DNA of 64,000 nt. Origin: Amycolatopsis umgeniensis. Its GTDB lineage: Bacteria > Actinomycetota > Actinomycetes > Mycobacteriales > Pseudonocardiaceae. The stretch covers positions 7,440,001 through 7,504,000 of the forward strand of contig NZ_JACHMX010000001.1 in assembly GCF_014205155.1 (NCBI RefSeq). The letters are read 5' to 3'. Shown here piece by piece: positions 60,946 through 64,000 of the stretch. Numbering within the stretch: the first letter of the stretch is position 1; each line of letters starts with the position of its first letter. The notes beneath the pieces were generated by a model that saw only the letters and a program-made list of their open reading frames with translations, was not told the DNA's origin and ran no database searches. Both the position numbers and the translations under genes were made by a program.

Positions 60946-61302
60946 GTGGAGCCGACAATGCTCCCGCCCGGGGTCACCGCCCAAGAGATCAGCTACCGGA
61001 GCGGCCGGAAACAGGTCATCTACACGGCGCCGTACCCGTCCGAAGGGCCGATTCTCGTACAAGACCTGCTGGGACGGCAGGCGTGGATGTTCATGTACGC
61101 CCACTTCGTCTTCACCTGGGCCGAAGGCGCTGTCCAGGTGCAGGTCAGCCACGGCACGTTGAGCGGGCCGAAGATGCCGCTGTGGAAGGGGATCAGTATT
61201 CCCGCTTACTGGTCGGGACCCGCGTTGGCGGAGTTCGGCCGAGCGTGGGCACTGGAACAGATGTCCGGCGGGCGGGGCACTCCGGCCGCCGTTTCCATCT
61301 AG
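60946..61302 (+). CDS. Conserved hypothetical protein, 118 residues
   Basis: Unrecognised. GTG at 60946 is chosen because GGAGG lies 9 nt upstream, inside the Cys-rich peptide gene. The chain begins VEPTMLPPGVTAQEISYRSGRKQVIYTAPYPSEGP (in part), continues LVQDLLGRQAWMFMYAHFVFTWAEGAVQVQVSHGTLSG, and ends in a Gly/Ala-rich tail. There are three aromatic-rich strands and no cysteines, signal or membrane segment. With the upstream Cys-rich peptide it forms a two-gene unit of unknown role. Confidence 0.72.
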   Translation: MEPTMLPPGVTAQEISYRSGRKQVIYTAPYPSEGPILVQDLLGRQAWMFMYAHFVFTWAEGAVQVQVSHGTLSGPKMPLWKGISIPAYWSGPALAEFGRAWALEQMSGGRGTPAAVSI

Positions 61303-61322
61303 CGCTTTCTGTCGGGGAGGCT

Positions 61323-61361
61323 GTGTGGAAATAGGGACGTTGGATGTCCCTATTTCCACAC
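61323..61361. terminator. Hairpin after the small two-gene cassette
   Basis: A perfect 16-bp stem (GTGTGGAAATAGGGAC with GTCCCTATTTCCACAC), 7-nt loop GTTGGAT, 20 bp after the stop at 61302. The arms are A/T-containing and unlike the AAGG-type hairpins. The remaining gap to 61633 holds no gene I accept. Confidence 0.65.
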
Positions 61362-61633
61362 GGCTACCTGGTTCCGGCGGCGGGTCGGGGTGGTCGTGAG
61401 GCTTTGCGGCCACTGCCCCTCTCGACTCAGCGCTGTCCGTCAGTTTTCGAGCACAGGAGTACACCCGTTTCAGTGAGAAGTCCGCAGCAAAAAGAAGCGC
61501 GGCGCGAAGGCGCGACGCGCGACGAATCGGGAGGTCTCACAGGGTGTACAACGGCAGGCTCTCTGCTGGACGACGTGGTTCAGCAGCACGGTAATCGCAC
61601 CGAAGGGGCCGCTCCACTGGTTTTCGGGCAAAC

Positions 61634-61667
61634 AGAAGGCCCCCTGACCGAAGCCAGGGGGCCTTCT
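61634..61667 (-). terminator. Terminator of the GMC oxidoreductase operon
   Basis: A perfect 13-bp stem (AGAAGGCCCCCTG with CAGGGGGCCTTCT) and an 8-nt loop, 9 bp past the GMC stop. On the minus strand it is followed by GTTTGCC. It has AAGG-CCC-CCT, close to the family core. Confidence 0.75.
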
Positions 61668-61676
61668 CGGGCAACT

Positions 61677-63230
61677 CTAAGCGCGCGCGTCCTCCTTCAG
61701 CAGGTCCGCGCACTTCTCGCCGATCGCCATCGTGGTGATGCACGGGTTCACCGCGACCAGGAACGGCATCGCCGAACCGTCGGCGACCCGCAGGCCTTCG
61801 ACGCCTCGCACCCGCAGCCGTGCGTCGAGCACGGCCAGCGGATCCCCGTCTCCGCCCATTTTCGCGGTGCACGCGGGGTGATAGACCGTGTTGTGCGTCT
61901 TGCGCAGGTAGTCCGCGATCTCGTCGTCGGTCTTGACGTCCTTGCCGGGCGCCAGTTCCGTACCCGCCCATTCGTCCAGCGCGGGCTGTTCGGCGATCTT
62001 GCGGGCCAGTTTGATGCCGTAGGTCATCACCCGCATGTCGTGCTCGTCGGTGAAGTAGCGCGGATCCACCTTCGGCTTGTCCCGGTAGTCACGGCTGCGC
62101 AGCCGCACGGTCCCGGTCGACCGTGACCGGGTGACGTTCGGGGTCAGGCAGAAGCCGTTCTCCGTGGTGGGATAGCCCTGCCGGAGGGTGTTCATGTCGA
62201 ACGGCACGGAACCGTAGTGGAACATCAGATCCGGCCGGTCGAGGCCTTCCTCCGTGCTGGTGAAGATGCCGATCTCCCACCATTGCGTGGACTCGGTGGT
62301 CATCGGCTGCAGCGCGTCCCACTGGATGACGCCTTCGGGGTGATCCTGCAGGTTCTCGCCGACACCGGGGGAGTCCACCAGCACGTCCACGCCGACCTCG
62401 CGCAGATGCCCGGCGGGGCCGATTCCCGACAGCATCAGGAGTTTCGGGGTGTCGATCGCTCCCGACGACAGGACCACTTCGCGCCGTGCGCGCAGCTTGA
62501 CACCGTGGATCAGGTCGTCGGCCAGGTATTCCGCGCCGGTGCAGCGTTTGCCGTCGAACAGCAGCCGCCGGACCCGGGCGCCGGTGATGATCTCCAGATT
62601 CGGTCGCTTGCCGATGATCGGGTGCAGGTACGACACGGACGCCGACGACCGGGTGCCGTCCTCGCGCGCGTTGATCTGGAACCAGTTCGCGCCGTGCGTG
62701 ACGGTCTTCCCCGAGTTGAACTCCGTCCTCGGGATGCCCGCCTGTTCGCACGCCTGCAGCAGCGCGACGCCGGTCGGGTCGTTCGGCGGCACCGAACGGA
62801 TGGTCACCGGGCCCGAGCGGCCGTGGTGGTCTCCGGGACCGTCGTTGGTCTCGAGCCGTTTGTACAGCGGGAAAATGTCCTGGGCGGCCCAGCCGGGCAG
62901 GCCGAGTGACGCCCATTCGTCGAGGTCTTCCGCCGGAGCCCAGAACGCGATGCACGAGTTGTGCGACGAGCAACCGCCGAGCACTCGCGCGCGGGCGTGG
63001 CGCAGGAAGGAGTTCCCGGAGTCCTGCGGCTCGACCAGGTAGTCCCAGTCGTAGCCGGATTCGAGCAGCGCCATCCACTTCGTCAGTTCCAGCACGGCCG
63101 AATCGTCCACATCGGACGGTCCGGCTTCCAGGAGCGCCACGGTGACGTCCGGGTCTTCCGAGAGTCTCGCCGCGACCACCGAACCCGCCGTCCCGCCGCC
63201 GACGACGATGTAGTCGAACTCTCCGGTCAC
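61677..63230 (-). CDS. GMC-family oxidoreductase (choline dehydrogenase-like)
   Basis: A 517-residue FAD enzyme of the glucose-methanol-choline family. FAD-binding FDYIVVGGGTAGSVVAARLSED (in parts) is at the N-terminus; RVLGGCSSHN near residue 83, the second GMC signature SSGAIDTPKLLMLSGIGP near residues 256-273, and the active-site His in YHPACTAKMGG and Asn in NPCITTM complete the site. It oxidises an alcohol, perhaps choline or a polyol. The GTG has AGGAGG 7 nt upstream and overlaps the stop of the APC permease as GTGA, so import and oxidation are coupled. BetA-like in name, the substrate is not shown. Confidence 0.9.
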   Translation of the reverse strand: MTGEFDYIVVGGGTAGSVVAARLSEDPDVTVALLEAGPSDVDDSAVLELTKWMALLESGYDWDYLVEPQDSGNSFLRHARARVLGGCSSHNSCIAFWAPAEDLDEWASLGLPGWAAQDIFPLYKRLETNDGPGDHHGRSGPVTIRSVPPNDPTGVALLQACEQAGIPRTEFNSGKTVTHGANWFQINAREDGTRSSASVSYLHPIIGKRPNLEIITGARVRRLLFDGKRCTGAEYLADDLIHGVKLRARREVVLSSGAIDTPKLLMLSGIGPAGHLREVGVDVLVDSPGVGENLQDHPEGVIQWDALQPMTTESTQWWEIGIFTSTEEGLDRPDLMFHYGSVPFDMNTLRQGYPTTENGFCLTPNVTRSRSTGTVRLRSRDYRDKPKVDPRYFTDEHDMRVMTYGIKLARKIAEQPALDEWAGTELAPGKDVKTDDEIADYLRKTHNTVYHPACTAKMGGDGDPLAVLDARLRVRGVEGLRVADGSAMPFLVAVNPCITTMAIGEKCADLLKEDARA

Positions 63231-64000
63231 TGTGCTGCCTCCTCGGGATGTGCTTCCGCGGCGTGATCGGCCAGGACGCCGCTCTTGTGCCGCAGGACGA
63301 ACCAGTAATACGCGAAACCGACGACAGCCACCGCGCCGACGAACAGCACGGCCCCCCATTCGAGGTACCAGTGATACGGCTTCGTCGCGTTGTAGACCTC
63401 GCGCCGCGGCCACGCCAGGTTCACCACGATCGCGCCGCCCCACAGCACGCCGATGATGTTGACCGGCAGCCCCAGTTTGCCGAGGGAGAAGTACTTGGTG
63501 CCCTCCACCTTCGGCGGCGGCCACTGCCCGCGGAAACGCTTGACCAGCATCGGGACGGTGACCAGCAGGTACGCCAGGTAGATCATGATGATGCCGATGC
63601 TGGTGATCACCGTGAAGATCTGCGGCTGGCCGACGTTGACCACCAGGATCAGCACCGCGATGACGCCGGACACGATCGCGGGGACGACCGGCGTCTTCGT
63701 CTTCGGTGAGACCCGCGCCAGATGCTTTCCGGCGGGCAGGTTGTTGTCCCGGCCCATCGCGAACATCATCCGGATCGACGCCGACTGCACGGCCAGGTTG
63801 CACACCGTGATGGCGACGACGACCGCGAGCAGGAAGATCGTGCCGACGGTGCTGCCGAACACGTCGAGGACGATGAACTGCAGGCCACCGGTGGCGATCT
63901 GCGGATCGTTGATGTCGCCGACGGCCATCAGCGCGAGAAGGAGGATGAGCCCGCCGATGACGAACGACGCGATCAGCGCGCGCAGGATCGCCTTGGGCGC
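63227..64000 (-). CDS. APC-family permease, C-terminal part (gene continues beyond window)
   Basis: The frame is open to base 64000 on the minus strand, so the N-terminus is outside the window. The 257 visible residues include about six hydrophobic segments, SIRMMFAMGRDNNLPAGKHLARVSPKTKTPVVPAIVSGV (in parts), a block typical of the amino-acid/choline branch of the APC superfamily, and a polar tail. It overlaps the GMC oxidoreductase gene as GTGA, so it probably imports that enzyme's substrate or a related amine. Type of substrate unknown. Confidence 0.88.
   Translation of the reverse strand, partial: APKAILRALIASFVIGGLILLLALMAVGDINDPQIATGGLQFIVLDVFGSTVGTIFLLAVVVAITVCNLAVQSASIRMMFAMGRDNNLPAGKHLARVSPKTKTPVVPAIVSGVIAVLILVVNVGQPQIFTVITSIGIIMIYLAYLLVTVPMLVKRFRGQWPPPKVEGTKYFSLGKLGLPVNIIGVLWGGAIVVNLAWPRREVYNATKPYHWYLEWGAVLFVGAVAVVGFAYYWFVLRHKSGVLADHAAEAHPEEAAQ

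Noticed and set aside
61344..62126. A 260-codon plus-strand frame over the gap and the end of the GMC gene
   Set aside because: Most of it is antisense to the GMC coding end; the start lies within a terminator hairpin.

Overview
The window is high-GC, densely packed DNA from an actinomycete. The layout around sigA, the SGT-like trypsin, the psuG-psuK pair and the dispersed hairpin families fit Pseudonocardiaceae, probably Amycolatopsis; the genus is an inference from gene content only. Coding density is about 90%. Starts are often GTG or TTG, many stop/start codons overlap (ATGA, GTGA, TGATG), and many genes lack a ribosome-binding site but have a -10-like box 5-8 nt before the start codon, which suggests leaderless mRNAs.

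Left part (1-10.4 kb): the end of an acyl-CoA synthetase gene and a nitronate monooxygenase gene, then a secreted trypsin. Next comes a GntR/UTRA regulator followed by a tight six-gene 2-aminoethylphosphonate operon: an FAD oxidoreductase, a phosphonatase-like hydrolase and phnSTUV for uptake. Two tandem small lipoprotein genes follow and share a promoter-like sequence. From 10.4 to 20.9 kb: class I fumarase, a sigB-type sigma factor with a GGAAC-N18-GTTG stress-type promoter, dtd plus a methyltransferase, an M20 hydrolase, a pseudouridine catabolism pair (psuG-psuK) with an HD protein upstream, a Spo0M homologue and DUF3039.

Middle part (20.9-47.3 kb): a secreted-protein gene whose signal-peptide region is broken by about 470 bp of T-rich low-complexity sequence (either an assembly fault or a very odd insertion). 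Then a stand-alone RND exporter, a YihY/BrkB protein, an SF2 helicase, a xylose-type ABC importer with a ROK regulator, a hydrolase-TetR pair, EamA, GNAT and APC transport genes, a two-component system, and several proteins of unknown function.

Right part (47.3-61.3 kb): sigA, ppgK, suhB, cei, DUF4193, DUF3093, dut, DUF3710, an alpha/beta hydrolase, an OB-fold protein, DUF3159, ceoC-ceoB, a KimA-like transporter and a TRAM methyltransferase. This has the same order and relative orientation as I recall for Mycobacterium tuberculosis Rv2703 down to Rv2689c, so it is a conserved housekeeping block. It ends with a small cassette of a 30-residue CxxCxGxG peptide and an unknown 118-residue protein. 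The window closes with a GMC oxidoreductase and a partial APC permease.

Three kinds of structure are not explained by genes: (1) a family of long, near-perfect hairpins in intergenic gaps whose arms each carry a small AAGG-N3-CCTT or CGAAAG-N3-CTTTCG palindrome; (2) three intergenic arrays of ACTC(A/G)CGTG-like units in forward then reverse orientation; (3) the T-rich block at 21.08-21.55 kb. No rRNA, tRNA, CRISPR, insertion sequence or prophage was recognised.
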